Below are positions 14,053-14,111 of a stretch of DNA of 14,111 nt, piece after piece; position 1 is the stretch's first letter; every line of letters begins with the position of its first letter. The notes under the pieces were generated by a model, which made no database searches, was not told the DNA's origin, and saw only the letters and a list, made by a program, of their open reading frames with translations. The stretch covers positions 1 to 14,111 of the forward strand of contig JAHYZZ010000031.1 in the NCBI GenBank assembly GCA_019424135.1, in the 5' to 3' direction. The position numbers and the translations under genes are program-made. The stretch comes from Lachnospiraceae bacterium. Its GTDB lineage: Bacteria; Bacillota; Clostridia; Lachnospirales; Lachnospiraceae.

Positions 14053-14070
14053 ACATAATATTAATTATGT
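14053..14070. repeat. AT-rich inverted repeat after the recombinase gene
   Basis: ACATAAT (14053-14059) and ATTATGT (14064-14070) are exact reverse complements around loop ATTA, just after the recombinase stop. The 8-mer ACATAATA also occurs before the gene at 13167-13174. It may be a weak terminator or a recombination-site arm. The T-content after it is scattered, so terminator function is doubtful. Confidence 0.4.
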
Positions 14071-14111
14071 GGTAAATTTCTTCCTATTATAAAGAAGTGT
14101 TCGTTTTACCT

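Noticed and set aside
1..14111. CRISPR array, tRNA, rRNA or complete insertion sequence
   Set aside because: No regularly spaced repeats, tRNA-like cloverleaf, rRNA core sequence or transposase gene was seen on either strand.

Overview
The window looks like chromosomal DNA from a Gram-positive Clostridia bacterium, most likely of the Lachnospiraceae. This rests on the gene families and their order, strong AGGAGG-type ribosome binding sites, near-consensus sigma-A promoters, moderate GC, and a lipoprotein signal on the phosphate-binding protein. The species cannot be read from the sequence alone. Most genes are housekeeping or transport functions, and all but one lie on the + strand.

Layout. 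(1) 1-193: two small hairpins with no T-tract, possibly the end of a neighbouring element, then the leader of the first operon. (2) 194-3862: three overlapping genes encoding a MacB/LolCDE-like ABC system: ATPase, a secreted membrane-anchored beta-sandwich protein, and an FtsX-type permease. (3) 3866-3907: a perfect 42-nt palindrome filling the gap to a convergent gene. (4) 3908-4171 (-): an 87-residue acidic orphan protein with its own promoter. (5) 4350-4874: a CobA/CobO-type corrinoid adenosyltransferase. (6) 4982-5665: a small (p)ppGpp synthetase, followed by a terminator. (7) 5829-6716: a YitT-family membrane protein, followed by a very strong hairpin terminator. (8) 6802-13043: a seven-gene phosphate operon, pstS-pstC-pstA-pstB-phoU-phoB-phoR, preceded by Pho-box-like heptamers and closed by a terminator. 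(9) 13196-14050: a lone, catalytically complete tyrosine recombinase.

The phosphate operon is the functional core. PstS captures phosphate outside the cell, PstC/PstA form the channel, and PstB powers uptake. PhoU relays transporter status to the kinase PhoR, and PhoB probably acts on the TT(T/A)ACAT repeats upstream of pstS, closing a feedback loop.

The most striking observation is that PstS is circularly permuted. The part of the fold that is normally C-terminal (SRED-GSGTR to EEGYIPL) comes first after the lipobox, and the part that is normally N-terminal (GGSSSVSP to TWDEV) comes last, in one intact reading frame. Other points of interest are the 42-nt palindrome, the beta-sandwich partner of the ABC system, the orphan small protein, and repeats around the recombinase. 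Promoter and ribosome-binding-site evidence supports later starts than the longest reading frame for four genes.
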